Made by a program: the position numbers and the translations under genes. A stretch of DNA of 64,000 bases from Baekduia alba (GTDB taxonomy: Bacteria; Actinomycetota; Thermoleophilia; Solirubrobacterales; Solirubrobacteraceae). Shown here piece by piece: positions 7,038 through 17,500 of this stretch (position 1 is its first letter; the number at the start of each line of letters is the position of its first letter). A model generated the notes under the pieces. That model was not told the DNA's origin. It did no database searches and saw only the letters and a program-made list of their open reading frames with translations. The stretch lies in the NCBI RefSeq assembly GCF_028416635.1, contig NZ_CP114013.1, forward strand, positions 434,001 through 498,000, given 5' to 3'.

Positions 7038-9977
7038 CTAAGCCCGCCGTCCAGCCCCCATGTGGGCTATGCGCAGCGCCTCGTCGACCGGCTCGGGCCG
7101 CCCGAGGTGGAAGCCCTGCGCGTAGTCGACGCCCAGCTCCCGCACGGCGTCCAGCGTGTCGGAGTCGGCCACGAACTCGGCCAGCGACGGGGTGCCCAGG
7201 CCGCGGGCGATCGCGACGACGGCCTCGACCACGAGCCTGTCGGTCGGGTTGTCGCGCAGTCCGCGCACGAACTCCCCGTCGATCTTGAGCAGGTCGAAGC
7301 ACAAGTGCTTCAAGTAGGAGAACGACGCGAAGCCGGCGCCGAAGTCGTCCAGCGCGAGCAGGCAGCCCAGGCGGCGCAGCGTCTCGGCCAGCGCGCGGGC
7401 GCGCTCCAGGTTGACGATCGCGACGGTCTCGGTGATCTCGACGATGAGCCGGCCGGGTGGGACCGGGTTGTCGATCAACAACTTCTCCAGCCAGCCGGCG
7501 AACTCGGCGTCGCCCATCGTCCGGCCGGAGAGGTTGACGCTCAGCGTGACCGGCGTGCCGCGATCGTGCTCGCGGCGGACGAGCCCGACGGCGCGTTCCA
7601 CGACCCAGCGGTCGATCGCCGGGATGACGTCGAAGCGCTCGGCGATCGGCAGGAACGTCGCGGGCGGGATCAGCTCGCCGGAGTCCGAGAGCATGCGGAT
7701 GAGCAGCTCGAACGACGGGATCGGGTCGCCGTCGTCGCCGCGCGCCAACGCCACGAACGGCTGCGCGTGCAGCACGAAGCGGTCCTCGGCCAGCGCGGTC
7801 CGGATGCGCTCCAGCCACGACAGGCGCGAGACGTGGCGGCCGGGGCCGGGGCCGTCGCGCTCGGAGCGCGCGGCGCGGTTGCGCCCGCCCTCCTTGGCGT
7901 CGTACATCGCGATGTCGGCCTCGACCAGCAGCTCCTCGGCGCTGAGCCCGTCGGTGCCGTCGAACGCCGCGAGGCCGATCGACGCGGTCACGCGCGCGTG
8001 GCGCGAGCTGTCGGCGACGGTGCCGTCGCGCTCGACGGCGCGCAGCAGCTTGCCGGCGACCGCGGCCGCCTCGCCCTCGGTCACCTCGGGCAGGATCACG
8101 CCGAACTCGTCGCCGCCGAGGCGGGCGATGACGTCGGTCTCACGCAGCTCGGCGCGCAGCGTGGCGGCCAGCCGGGCGATCAGCTCGTCGCCGACCGGGT
8201 GGCCGAGCGTGTCGTTGACGTACTTGAAGCCGTCGAGGTCGAGGACCAGCAGCGCGCCGGGCCGCCGGTAGCGCTCGGCGCCGGCCAGGACGCGGTCCAG
8301 CTCCTCCTCGAAGCGCCGGCGGTTGAACAGGCCGGTGAGCGCGTCGTGGTCGGCGAGGTACTGGAGCTGGCCCTCGAAGCGCTTGCGCTCGGTGATGTCG
8401 ACGATCTGGCCGATGCCGTAGGCGGGCCGGCCCTCGTCGTCGGTCACCGCGGCGACCGTCACGAGCGTCCAGACGCTGTGCCCGTCGGCGTGGATCATGC
8501 GGCACTCGGCGGTGACGCGCTCGGCCGCGCCGGTCATCAGCGCGGTCAGCCGCTCGCGCGTCGCCGGCAGCTCCTCGGGATGCAGCACCGAGCTGATGCG
8601 CGTGCCCAGCAGCGTGTTGCGCTCGTAGCCGAGCAGCTCGGCCAGCGCGGGGTTGACCGTGACCCACTGGCCGGCGCCGGGGCCGCGGAACTCGAGGACG
8701 CAGACCCCGATCGGCGCATGCTCGAACGCGGCGCGGAAGCGGGCCTCGGCCTCGCGGCGGCCGGCCTCGAGGCGCTGGCGCTCGGTGACGTCCTGCGTCG
8801 TGCCCCAGACGCGGCGGATCGCGCCGTCGACGCGCTCGGCCGGCGCGCCGCGGCCGTGGAGGATCCGCTCGACGCCGTCGGGGCGGATCAACCTGTAGGT
8901 GATGTCGAAGGGCTCGCCGTCCAGCGCCGCGCGGGCCAGCGCGCCGCGCACCGCGACTCGGTCGTCGGGGTGGATCAGGCGATCGTGGGCGGCGTAGCCG
9001 GCGTCGCCGTCGGGGTCGACGCCGAAGATCCGGAACAGGCCGGGGCTCCACCACGACGTGTTGGCGCGGACGTCGGCCGCCCAGCTGCCCATGCCGGCCA
9101 TGGCCTCGGCCTCTTCGAGCAGCGCCTGCTGGCGGCGCGCGCGCTCCTCGGCGTCGCGCAGCCGCAGCTCGTCCTCCTTGCGCGAGGTGACGTCGCGCGT
9201 GGTGGTGACGGCCTCGACGAAGGCGCCGTCCTCGTCCAGGACGGGGGAGACGGTGGACTCGAGCCACATCTCGCGCCCGTCGCGGACGTTGGTGATGCGG
9301 TAGCTGACGGCGCTGCGCGCGCCGTCGCGGGCCAGCTCGTGGGCGGCGCGGATCGCGTCGGCGTCGTCGGGGTGGCAGACGTCGGCGGCCCAGAAGCCGA
9401 CGAGGTGCTCGGCCGCAAAGCCCAGCAGCGCCTCGGCGCCGCCGGCGGCGTAGACGATCCTGCCGTCCGCGGCGTGGCGGGCGATCAGGTCGCCGGCGTG
9501 GGTGGCGAGCAGCGCGAGGTCGCGCTCGCGCTCGGCCAGGGCTTCCTGGGCCTCGACGAACGCGGTGACGTCGGTGAAGGTGACGACGGCGCCGTAGGCC
9601 TGGTCGCTGCCGTCGGCGAAGAGCGGGACCGCGTTGGCGCGCAGGTACTGGCGGGAGCCGTCGAAGCGCCGGAAATGCAGCTCGACGTCGCGCACGGGCT
9701 GGCCCGTGGCGATCGCGCGCGTGCCCGGCTGGTCGGCGATCGCGATCGGCGTCCCGTCCGCGTGGCGCGGGACGAACCACCCGTCGGACGGCCCGCGGCC
9801 GGCGAGACGGTCGTGCTGCGGGGTGTGGACGCCCGTGATGAGCCGCGCGGCGAGGTTCGACGCGCGGATGGTCGCGGTCGCGTCGAGGACGACGAGACCC
9901 TCGGTCGTCGCGTCGGCGGCGGGGCCGAGCAGCCGGGACCAGTCGTCATCGGTCGTAGGAGCGTGGCGGAAGGGCAT
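7038..9977 (-). CDS. multi-PAS GGDEF-EAL cyclic-di-GMP signalling protein
   Basis: A 979-residue cytoplasmic protein with four PAS-type sensor segments in about residues 1-530 (recurrent closing motif such as TFTDVTAFVEAQEAL, TTRDVTSRKEDEL, TTQDVTERQRLEA, DITERKRFEGQ). A GGDEF domain follows at about 540-710 (ARLGGDEFGVILPE, with RETD five residues before it as an inhibitory I-site). An EAL domain lies at about 720-970 with ELLIRM in place of EALLR, SVNLSGRTM, EITET, LDDFGAGFASFSYLK, KIDG and AQGFHLGRP, so the metal-binding residues appear present. It may both make and break cyclic di-GMP. No membrane helices are seen. Start ATG at 9977 has a strong AAGGAGG. Confidence 0.93.
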   Translation of the reverse strand: MPFRHAPTTDDDWSRLLGPAADATTEGLVVLDATATIRASNLAARLITGVHTPQHDRLAGRGPSDGWFVPRHADGTPIAIADQPGTRAIATGQPVRDVELHFRRFDGSRQYLRANAVPLFADGSDQAYGAVVTFTDVTAFVEAQEALAERERDLALLATHAGDLIARHAADGRIVYAAGGAEALLGFAAEHLVGFWAADVCHPDDADAIRAAHELARDGARSAVSYRITNVRDGREMWLESTVSPVLDEDGAFVEAVTTTRDVTSRKEDELRLRDAEERARRQQALLEEAEAMAGMGSWAADVRANTSWWSPGLFRIFGVDPDGDAGYAAHDRLIHPDDRVAVRGALARAALDGEPFDITYRLIRPDGVERILHGRGAPAERVDGAIRRVWGTTQDVTERQRLEAGRREAEARFRAAFEHAPIGVCVLEFRGPGAGQWVTVNPALAELLGYERNTLLGTRISSVLHPEELPATRERLTALMTGAAERVTAECRMIHADGHSVWTLVTVAAVTDDEGRPAYGIGQIVDITERKRFEGQLQYLADHDALTGLFNRRRFEEELDRVLAGAERYRRPGALLVLDLDGFKYVNDTLGHPVGDELIARLAATLRAELRETDVIARLGGDEFGVILPEVTEGEAAAVAGKLLRAVERDGTVADSSRHARVTASIGLAAFDGTDGLSAEELLVEADIAMYDAKEGGRNRAARSERDGPGPGRHVSRLSWLERIRTALAEDRFVLHAQPFVALARGDDGDPIPSFELLIRMLSDSGELIPPATFLPIAERFDVIPAIDRWVVERAVGLVRREHDRGTPVTLSVNLSGRTMGDAEFAGWLEKLLIDNPVPPGRLIVEITETVAIVNLERARALAETLRRLGCLLALDDFGAGFASFSYLKHLCFDLLKIDGEFVRGLRDNPTDRLVVEAVVAIARGLGTPSLAEFVADSDTLDAVRELGVDYAQGFHLGRPEPVDEALRIAHMGAGRRA

Positions 9978-10103
9978 TCGGAGGCCTCCTTGGAAGGTCG
10001 GTTGCGCCGAGGTGGGACTTGAGGCCGCGGGTTGCGTAACTTCCGTGCGCGGACCTCGTTCGAGCGGCACATGCACCCGATGACGACGAGGAGCTGTGAA
10101 CCG

Positions 10104-12338
10104 ATGAGAAGGCTGCTGCGATCCGGCGGCGCCATGGCCGTGGCGGCCGCCCTGGCCGCCGCCCTGCCGGCCGGCGCGTCCGCCAACGTCCAGGTCGGCT
10201 CGTCCGGCTGGCTGTGGGGCAACCCGCTGCCGCAGGGCAACACACTGCGCGCGATGGCGTTCTCCGGGCCGAGCGGCTACGCGGCCGGGGACTTCGGCAC
10301 GCTGCTGAAGACCACCGACGGCGGCGTGACGTGGGCCGGTCTGCCGGCGGGCACGTTCTCCAACCTGACCGAGCTCCAGGTCATCGACGGCAACACGCTC
10401 GTCGCGGGCGGCGGGTGCGTCGCGCGGCGCTCGACCGACGGCGGCCAGACGTTCTCGCGCATCGCGTTCACCAACGTCGAGTCCAACTGCCCCGCCGACG
10501 CCAACCTCGGGGCGCTCGCGTTCTTCGACGCCAACACCGGCTTCGTGTTCGAGGTCGGCGGCCAGGTCTTCCAGACCGACGACGGCGGGACGCGGTTCGC
10601 CGCCAAGACGCCCGTGCCGGCGACGAAGGCCGTGGGCGGTGGGGCGATCCCGACCGACGCGACGTTCCGATCGCCGACCGCCGGGTTCGTGGCCACGACC
10701 GACGGCAACATCTACCAGACGACCGACGGCGGCACCTCGTGGAAGTCGGTCTCCCAGACCGGCCGCGCCGTGCGCGGCATCACGTTCACCGGCGACAAGG
10801 TCGGCTACGCGGTCGGCGACGGCGACCTCTTCCTGAAGACCAGCGACGGCGGCGCGACGTGGGTCGCCAAGGACGTCGCGGCACCCGGCGGGCAGGACCT
10901 GACCGGCGTGCAGTGCGCGACCGCCGACGTGTGCGTCGTGACGACGAAGGCCGGCAAGGTCGTCGGCACGACCAAGGACGGCGGCGACCACTGGCTGTGG
11001 AAGGCCGTCTCCAGCGACCCGCTGTTCGCCGCCGGCCTGGCCTCGGCGACGCGCGTCGTCGCCGCGGGTCAGCAGGGCGCCACCGCGTTCTCCGACGACA
11101 CCGGCGAGAACTACAGCCCCGTCGGCGGCCGGCTGCTCGGCCAGTTCACGCGCGTGCGCGCGGGGAAGGTCGCGGGGTCGGCGTTCGCGCCGGGGCCGGA
11201 CGGGACGCTGGGCCGGACGACCGACGGCGGGCACACGTGGACGCGCGGCAACGTCGCGACGTCCGAGGACGTGCTCGACGTCTCGTTCCCGACCGTGAAC
11301 GACGGCTACGCGCTGGACGTCGCGGGCGGGGTCTTCAACACCAACGACGGCGGCGGCCACTGGGCCACGCTGGACACCGGCTCGACCGCGCGGGCGCGGG
11401 CCGTGTACGCGCCGTCGCCGACGAACGTGATGGTGGTCGGACCGACGGGGATCCGGCGCTCGACCAACAGCGGTGCGTCGTTCGCGGCCGTGCGCGGCGC
11501 CGTCGCACGGACGGTCCTGGGCCAGGTCGACCGCGCCGGCGGCGCGATCGTCGCCTACGGGCCGCAGGACGTGATCAAGTCGGTGGACAACGGCAAGGCG
11601 TGGACGACGGTCCTGAAGCCGGGCAAGTACATCAAGAAGGGCAAGAAGCGGGTCAACCGGCTGGCGGTGCGCAACGTGGACTTCGTCGACGCGACGCACG
11701 GGTTCCTGCTCGACGGGTCCGGGCGGCTGTGGCGGACGGCGAACGGGGGCAAGGCATGGACCGAGCTGCCGGGCGTCGGGACGAACGCGGCGCGGGGGAT
11801 GTCGTTCTCGAGCGCGTCGCGCGGCTACCTGGTGGTCTCGTCGTTCGGTGACGTCCGCCAGTCCACGGGGTTCCTGCTGCGGACCGACGACGGCGGCGCG
11901 ACGTGGCATCCGCAGTTCGTCGAGAGCGATCCGATCGCCGACGGCGGGATCGCCGCGGGCGGCGGGACCGACTACCTGCTCGGCGGGCAGCAGGCGTTGT
12001 TGTACTCGACGAGCGGGGGTGACGCGGGAGCGGCGAGCGCGCTCACGGTCGCCGCGCCGAAGGCGAGGTACGGCAAGCCCACCCACATCACGGTGACCGG
12101 CAAGCTGACGCCGGCGTCGGGCAACGAGCGGATCACGGTGTCCTACCGGGCGCCGGGGTCGACCGTGTGGCGGACGCAGACGGTGACCGCGAGCAACAAC
12201 GGGTCCTACACGTCGTCGTGGAACCTGGCGAAGGGCGACAACCTGTTCGTCGCGCAGTGGCAGGGCAACTTCCGCGCCCACGGGGACGGGTCGAAGGTGC
12301 TGGTGGTGAGGGTCGGGAAGGCGAAGGCGAAGCGCTAG
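10104..12338 (+). CDS. secreted BNR/YCF48-type beta-propeller protein
   Basis: A 744-residue exported protein. Residues 1-27 are a Sec signal peptide ending PAGASA. The body is a string of propeller blades with the sialidase Asp-box-like motif: TTDGGVTWAGL, STDGGQTFSRI, TTDGGTSWKSV, TSDGGATWVAK, TTDGGHTWTRG, TNDGGGHWATL, TDDGGATWHPQ. The last ~90 residues are an Ig-like domain (ITVTGKLTPASGNERITVSY) with no LPXTG anchor. Such propellers often bind polysaccharide or protein; the catalytic residues of a true sialidase cannot be assigned. The ATG at 10104 is preferred because it starts the signal peptide and follows GAGGAG; an in-frame ATG at 10080 is possible. Confidence 0.8.
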   Translation: MRRLLRSGGAMAVAAALAAALPAGASANVQVGSSGWLWGNPLPQGNTLRAMAFSGPSGYAAGDFGTLLKTTDGGVTWAGLPAGTFSNLTELQVIDGNTLVAGGGCVARRSTDGGQTFSRIAFTNVESNCPADANLGALAFFDANTGFVFEVGGQVFQTDDGGTRFAAKTPVPATKAVGGGAIPTDATFRSPTAGFVATTDGNIYQTTDGGTSWKSVSQTGRAVRGITFTGDKVGYAVGDGDLFLKTSDGGATWVAKDVAAPGGQDLTGVQCATADVCVVTTKAGKVVGTTKDGGDHWLWKAVSSDPLFAAGLASATRVVAAGQQGATAFSDDTGENYSPVGGRLLGQFTRVRAGKVAGSAFAPGPDGTLGRTTDGGHTWTRGNVATSEDVLDVSFPTVNDGYALDVAGGVFNTNDGGGHWATLDTGSTARARAVYAPSPTNVMVVGPTGIRRSTNSGASFAAVRGAVARTVLGQVDRAGGAIVAYGPQDVIKSVDNGKAWTTVLKPGKYIKKGKKRVNRLAVRNVDFVDATHGFLLDGSGRLWRTANGGKAWTELPGVGTNAARGMSFSSASRGYLVVSSFGDVRQSTGFLLRTDDGGATWHPQFVESDPIADGGIAAGGGTDYLLGGQQALLYSTSGGDAGAASALTVAAPKARYGKPTHITVTGKLTPASGNERITVSYRAPGSTVWRTQTVTASNNGSYTSSWNLAKGDNLFVAQWQGNFRAHGDGSKVLVVRVGKAKAKR

Positions 12339-12365
12339 GGGCGGGGCGGGGCGGCGCGGGCGGTG

Positions 12366-13790
12366 CTAGGCGGCGATCGGGTCGCTGAGGCCGTCGCCGC
12401 CGATGCCCGCGGCGGGCTGCTGCGCGGTGCGAACCGTGACCGGCAGCCCGTCGCGCGGGCCGATCGTCGGCATCTGGCGGACGGTCAGCGCATAGCCCGG
12501 CTGGACCTCGAGTCGGAAGCGGCTGAGGATCTTCGAGGCGATCACGTGGATCTCCGCCTGGCCGAAGCGCATCCCGATGCACGTGCGCGAGCCGCCGCCG
12601 AAGGGGACGTAGGCGCCCTTGGGGATCTTGTCGCGGTTGGTCGGCGTGAACCGGTTCGGGTCGAACGTGAAGGGGTCCTCCCAGACGTCCGGCAGGTGGT
12701 GGGAGACCCAGGAGCTGTACTCCACGGGCACGCGCGCGGGGATCTTGACGCCGGCGACCGTGGCCTCTTCGATGGAGCGGCGCGGGCCGATCCAGGCCGG
12801 CGGGTAGAGGCGCAGGGTCTCCTCGAGGGCGGCGTCGAGGTCGAAGTCGGGCTGATCGGCCAGGGATGGGTGCCGCGACAGCTCGTAGAAGAGGAACGCC
12901 ACCGTCGACGTGGTGGTGTCGTGGCCGGCGAAGAGGAGCGTCATGACCTCGTCGCGGATGTTGCGGTCGGTCAGCAGGAGCTTGCCGTCGTCGTCCTGGG
13001 TCGTCGCGAGCAGGAGGCCGAGGAGGTCGTCGCCGAGGTCGCCGGCGGCCCGCCGGCGGTTGATCTCGGCGTAGATCACGGAGTCCAGGCGCTTGGCCGC
13101 CGTGCGCATGCGACGCCAGGGGGAGCCGGGGCCGCGCAGGACCTGGAAGATGTAGTCCTTGGACCAGAACGCGAGGGCGTTCTCGAACTCGTCGGCGGGG
13201 TTGATGCCGTGACGGTGCTTCGCGGCGTCCGGGTCCAGGCCGAAGAGCGCGCGCATGGCGATTCGGAGCGCGAGCTCGCGGGTCCAGTGGTACAGGTCGA
13301 GCTCCTGGCCGTCGTGCCACTGGTCGAGGGCCTTGTCCACCTCCTCGTTCATGAGGATGATGGACTGGTGGATGCGCTCCTTGTGGAACATCGGGAGCAT
13401 CGCCTTGCGGGAGAGGCGGTGGAACGCGCCGTCGATCGCGAGCATGCCGTCGCCGAGCAGGGGCATCAGGTCGCCGTAGTGCCCGGTCCGCCACTCGTAG
13501 TTCGCGGCGTTGGAGACCAGCAGGTGGTGATTGGCCTCCGGGCCGAGGACGAACACGATGTTCTGATGGAAGACCCGCTGGGTGAAGACCGGCCCGTACT
13601 TGTCATAGGCCTTGAGCAGGAGCGTGAGCGGATCCCGCGTGAACTGCGTGGTCCGCACCATCGAGAACCGCGTATCCCCGGGCGGAAACGGCGTGCTGAT
13701 CCCCCGCTCGATCTTGTAGTCCCCGACCATCCGCTTGATCGGATTCGTGCTCGTCGGCGCAGGCGGCGCCTCAACCCTTGTGCCGGCCAT
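12366..13790 (-). CDS. cytochrome P450
   Basis: A 474-residue P450 monooxygenase. The I-helix oxygen-activation motif is LLFAGHDTTTS, the K-helix ExxR is EETLRLYPPAW, and the heme-thiolate loop is FGGGSRTCIGMRFG with the axial Cys. It looks soluble, since no N-terminal membrane anchor is seen. The closest general class from memory is bacterial CYP110/CYP4-like enzymes acting on fatty or hydrophobic substrates; this is not certain. No ferredoxin or reductase gene is adjacent. It is convergent with the propeller gene, 27 bases apart. Start ATG at 13790. Confidence 0.93.
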   Translation of the reverse strand: MAGTRVEAPPAPTSTNPIKRMVGDYKIERGISTPFPPGDTRFSMVRTTQFTRDPLTLLLKAYDKYGPVFTQRVFHQNIVFVLGPEANHHLLVSNAANYEWRTGHYGDLMPLLGDGMLAIDGAFHRLSRKAMLPMFHKERIHQSIILMNEEVDKALDQWHDGQELDLYHWTRELALRIAMRALFGLDPDAAKHRHGINPADEFENALAFWSKDYIFQVLRGPGSPWRRMRTAAKRLDSVIYAEINRRRAAGDLGDDLLGLLLATTQDDDGKLLLTDRNIRDEVMTLLFAGHDTTTSTVAFLFYELSRHPSLADQPDFDLDAALEETLRLYPPAWIGPRRSIEEATVAGVKIPARVPVEYSSWVSHHLPDVWEDPFTFDPNRFTPTNRDKIPKGAYVPFGGGSRTCIGMRFGQAEIHVIASKILSRFRLEVQPGYALTVRQMPTIGPRDGLPVTVRTAQQPAAGIGGDGLSDPIAA

Positions 13791-13982
13791 GAAGAGGAAC
13801 CGTACTGGTTGTTTGGCCGACCAGCCAGGATTTGGGTGAGGCCGGTCGATCGTTGCCCGCCGCGATCAGCGCCCCTGCCACTCATTGGCGTGCGATCCGA
13901 CGCCGGAGGCGCTTTCCGCCAGCCGACCACGAGGCCGCAACCGTCGCTGCGGTGATGCCATAATGGTCGTCCCGATTGACTC

Positions 13983-14056
<74 letters not shown>

Positions 14057-14065
14057 CTTTTCCAC

Positions 14066-14552
14066 GCAAATCGGCGACTTTGCGGCGAGGTCGCGGGATA
14101 GCGTTTCTCGTGGTTGAATCTGCGGGCGCGTCGGGCCGGGCGAGAGATGATCACCGAGCGGCCCGGCTCGCGGGCCGCCGGGATAGCGATGGCGTTCGAA
14201 CTCATCGAGTCGGCACGGCACCGTTGCACTCGAGGTCGACGACGCGCGTCTGCCGCGCGTCGGTGACGCTGGCGCAGCAGCCGCGATGAGGATCGGACTC
14301 CGAGGTGGTCGTGAAGCCCGGCGCGCGACGGTCTCGACGCGGGCGACGGTCTGACCGCTGACAGCCACTACACGCTGCGCTGATATCGATCAACCGGGTG
14401 AGCGAGGGACGGCCTCCGTAATCCGACCGCGCACGATCGAGAAGCGATGCAAAGACCGCTGGTCAGATGTCGTATTGATCAAGCAACGCGCATCGGTTGG
14501 ACTGCTCTGCGTGTTCTCTCCGGTGGCAGGGTCGGGCACGTCGTCGGCCGCG
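14066..14552. other. long non-coding stretch after tRNA-Asp
   Basis: No gene is supported. A hairpin with arms GCGGCCCG (14158-14165) and CGGGCCGC (14171-14178) could end tRNA transcription. The remainder should contain the promoter of the giant repeat gene, but no convincing -35/-10 pair was found. Short frames reading GSDGTRTRDL on the minus strand are the usual false translation of a tRNA. Confidence 0.5.
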
Positions 14553-17500
14553 ATGCGGCGCCACGACGTCCATACGATGGTGCGGGCGGCGGCGTGCGCG
14601 CTGATGGCGCTCCTCGCGTTGGCGGTCGCGCTGGCGCTGCTCGCGGCGTCGGCCCGCGCCGACGCGCCCCCGGTATGCACGGTCACGTGGGACGGGGGCG
14701 GCAGCGACAGCCAGTGGACCACGGCCCAGAACTGGTCGGGCGAAGCCCTCCCGACGGCCGACGACGTCGTCTGCCTGCCTACCGGCGCCATCGTCACGAT
14801 CGGCGGCGACGCGTCCGCCGGCTCCATCCAGGGTGACGGCGCGTCGCTTACCATCGCCAATGGCACCCTGACCGTCGCCGACGTCGAGCACGCGTCCGCG
14901 GTCGCTACGCTCGCCATCAGCGGCGGCGTCGTCTCTGGCGCCGGCGACCTCCACGCCACGACGACCTTCAGCTGGACCGGCGGCGCGCTCAGCGGAACCG
15001 GAACGACGACCGTCGACGACGGCGCCACCGGTACGATCAACCCCGGTGGCGGATCCTCGACCCTGAGCCTCAGCGGTCGCACGCTCACCAACCGCGGCAG
15101 CGTCACCTTCGCGGAAGGCGGCCTCAGCGCGACCTCAGGCGCCATCATCCGCAATGCCGGGACTCTGACGCTCGACACCGAGGCCGACACGTTCGGCGCA
15201 GCCGTCCGCGACGGCGGCGGCAGCCCCAAGCCGCAGCTGACCAACGCCGCCGGCGCCACGCTGCGCAAGACGGCGGGCGCCGGGACGACGCGGCTCACGA
15301 TCGCCGTCGACAACGAGGGGGCGATCGACGCTCAGAGCGGCCGCCTCGACTTCGCTGGCGGAGGCGGCCCGAGCACGACCGGCACCTGGGAGGCCTCCGG
15401 CATCGGCACCGCGATCGTCTTCTCCGGCGGCGACCACATGCTCGGCGCCGGCACCCAGCTCGGCGGCGCGATCCTCCTGACCAGCGGGTCGGTGACCGCG
15501 CCGGACGCCCAGATCGACGGCGATCTGACGATCACGGGCGGCACGCTGAGCCTCACTGGTTCCAGGACCTCAACGACCAACGCCTACACCCAGTCTGGTG
15601 GCACGCTCACGGGTGACGGTGAGCTGGACGTCGCCGGCGCCGTCGCGATCACCGGCGGGGTCATGTCCGGGGCCGGTTCCACGATCCTGCAGCCGACGTC
15701 GACCGGCGCGATCGACACGGGCGACACCTTCAACGCGCTTGCGCTGGATCAGCGCACCTTCTCGGTCCGCGGCGCGCTGACGCTCGCCTCGGGTCTGATC
15801 CGCGCGTTCAACGGCGCGACAGTGCGCACCAGCGGCACGCTCACGCTCAACTCGCAGAACGACTTCTGGGGCGTGCAGCTCTACGACGGCGGCGGCAGTC
15901 CGCGTCCGCAGCTGATCAACACCGGCACGATCGTCAAGTCCGCGGGCACGGGCGTCAGCACGATCGGCTTGGCGACCGACAGCTCCGGCACGATCCAGGC
16001 GCGCAGCGGATCGATCCGCTTTTTGCAGTCCGACGTCGCCACGACGTTCGAGGACGGCGCGGTCCTCAAGGGCTCGATCCTGCTCAGCGGCGCGAACGTG
16101 ACCGCGGGCGACGTCGACGCGACCGCTGCCCAGCTCGCGCTGTCCAACGGCTCGCTCGCCGTCGACGCGGGCAAGACGCTCACCGCCGGCACGCTGAGCC
16201 AGTCCGGGGGAACGCTCACCGGCGCGGGCGACGCGCGCGTGGCCGAAACGCTTGCTTGGACCGGCGGCCAGATGACCGGGTCGGGCACCACGACGGTCAC
16301 GGCCGGGGCCGATGCGACGATCACGCCCGGCGAGAGCTCTTCGTCGGTCGCGCTCGACCAGCGCGCGCTGGACAACCACGGCACGCTGACGCTCGTCAAC
16401 GGCACGCTGCGCGGAGTCAACGGCGCGGCGCTCCGCAACCACGCGACGCTGAAGCTCAACTCCCAGACCGACTGGTTCGGCGCGCAACTGCACGACGGCG
16501 GCGGCAGCCCACACCCGCAGCTGATCAACACTGGGACGGTCGTCAAGGACGCCGGGACGGGCACGACCGGCATCGGCTGGGAGGTCGACAACCGCGGCAC
16601 GATCGACGCGGACGCCGGGCGCCTCGCGTTCCCTAGCTCGGCCGCCGCCGTCACGCTTCAAGACGGCAGCGCGATCGCCGGCGCGCTCACCTTCAACGGC
16701 GCCTCGATCACCGCCGTCGGCGCGGTCCACGGCCACGAGGCGTCCGTCCGGCTCGAGAACGGGGCGATCGCCGCGGCCGCCGGCGCGGTCCTGGCACTCG
16801 GGTCGCTGACCCAGCCCGGCGGCACGCTCACGGGCGCCGGCCAGGTCCAGGTCGACGACGCACTGACCTGGACGGGCGGTCAGATGACCGGCACCGGCTC
16901 GACGATCCTCCAGCCGGACGGCAACGGCACGATCGACGCGGGCCCGAGCTCGAACTCGGTCGCGCTCGACGCGCGCACGCTGTCCAACCGCGGCGGGCTG
17001 ACCTTCGCCAGCGGCACCCTGCGCGCGCTCAACGCGGCGACCCTGCGCAACAGCGGCACGCTGACGCTGAACTCCGAGAACGACTGGTTCGGCTCCCAGG
17101 TCTATGACTCTGGCGGCGACGATTCGAGCCTGATCAACACAGCCACCGGCACGCTGCGCAAGACCGGCGGCTCCGGGTCCACCCGCGTCAACATTCCCTT
17201 CGACAACGAGGGCGCGGTCGACGCCCAGAGCGGCCGCCTGGACTTCGGCGGGGGTGGCGGGCCCAGCACGGCGGGCACGTGGTCGGCCACCGGCGCCGGC
17301 ACCTCGGTCCAGTTCAGCGGCGGAGCCTTCACGCTCGGTGCCGACGCACAGGGTGCGGGTGCGCTGCGGGTCACCGACGGCAGCGTCACGGCGCCCGACC
17401 TCCAGCTCGAGGGCGGGCTCACGGTCACCGGCGGCACGCTCGCGCTGACCGACGACGGGACCACGTCGCACGCTCGCGCGCTCACGCAGTCCGGCGGCAC

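Noticed and set aside
9978-12281. Upstream extension of the GGDEF-EAL frame across the propeller gene
   Set aside because: Antisense shadow of the propeller gene; the real start at 9977 has AAGGAGG and the PAS region begins there.
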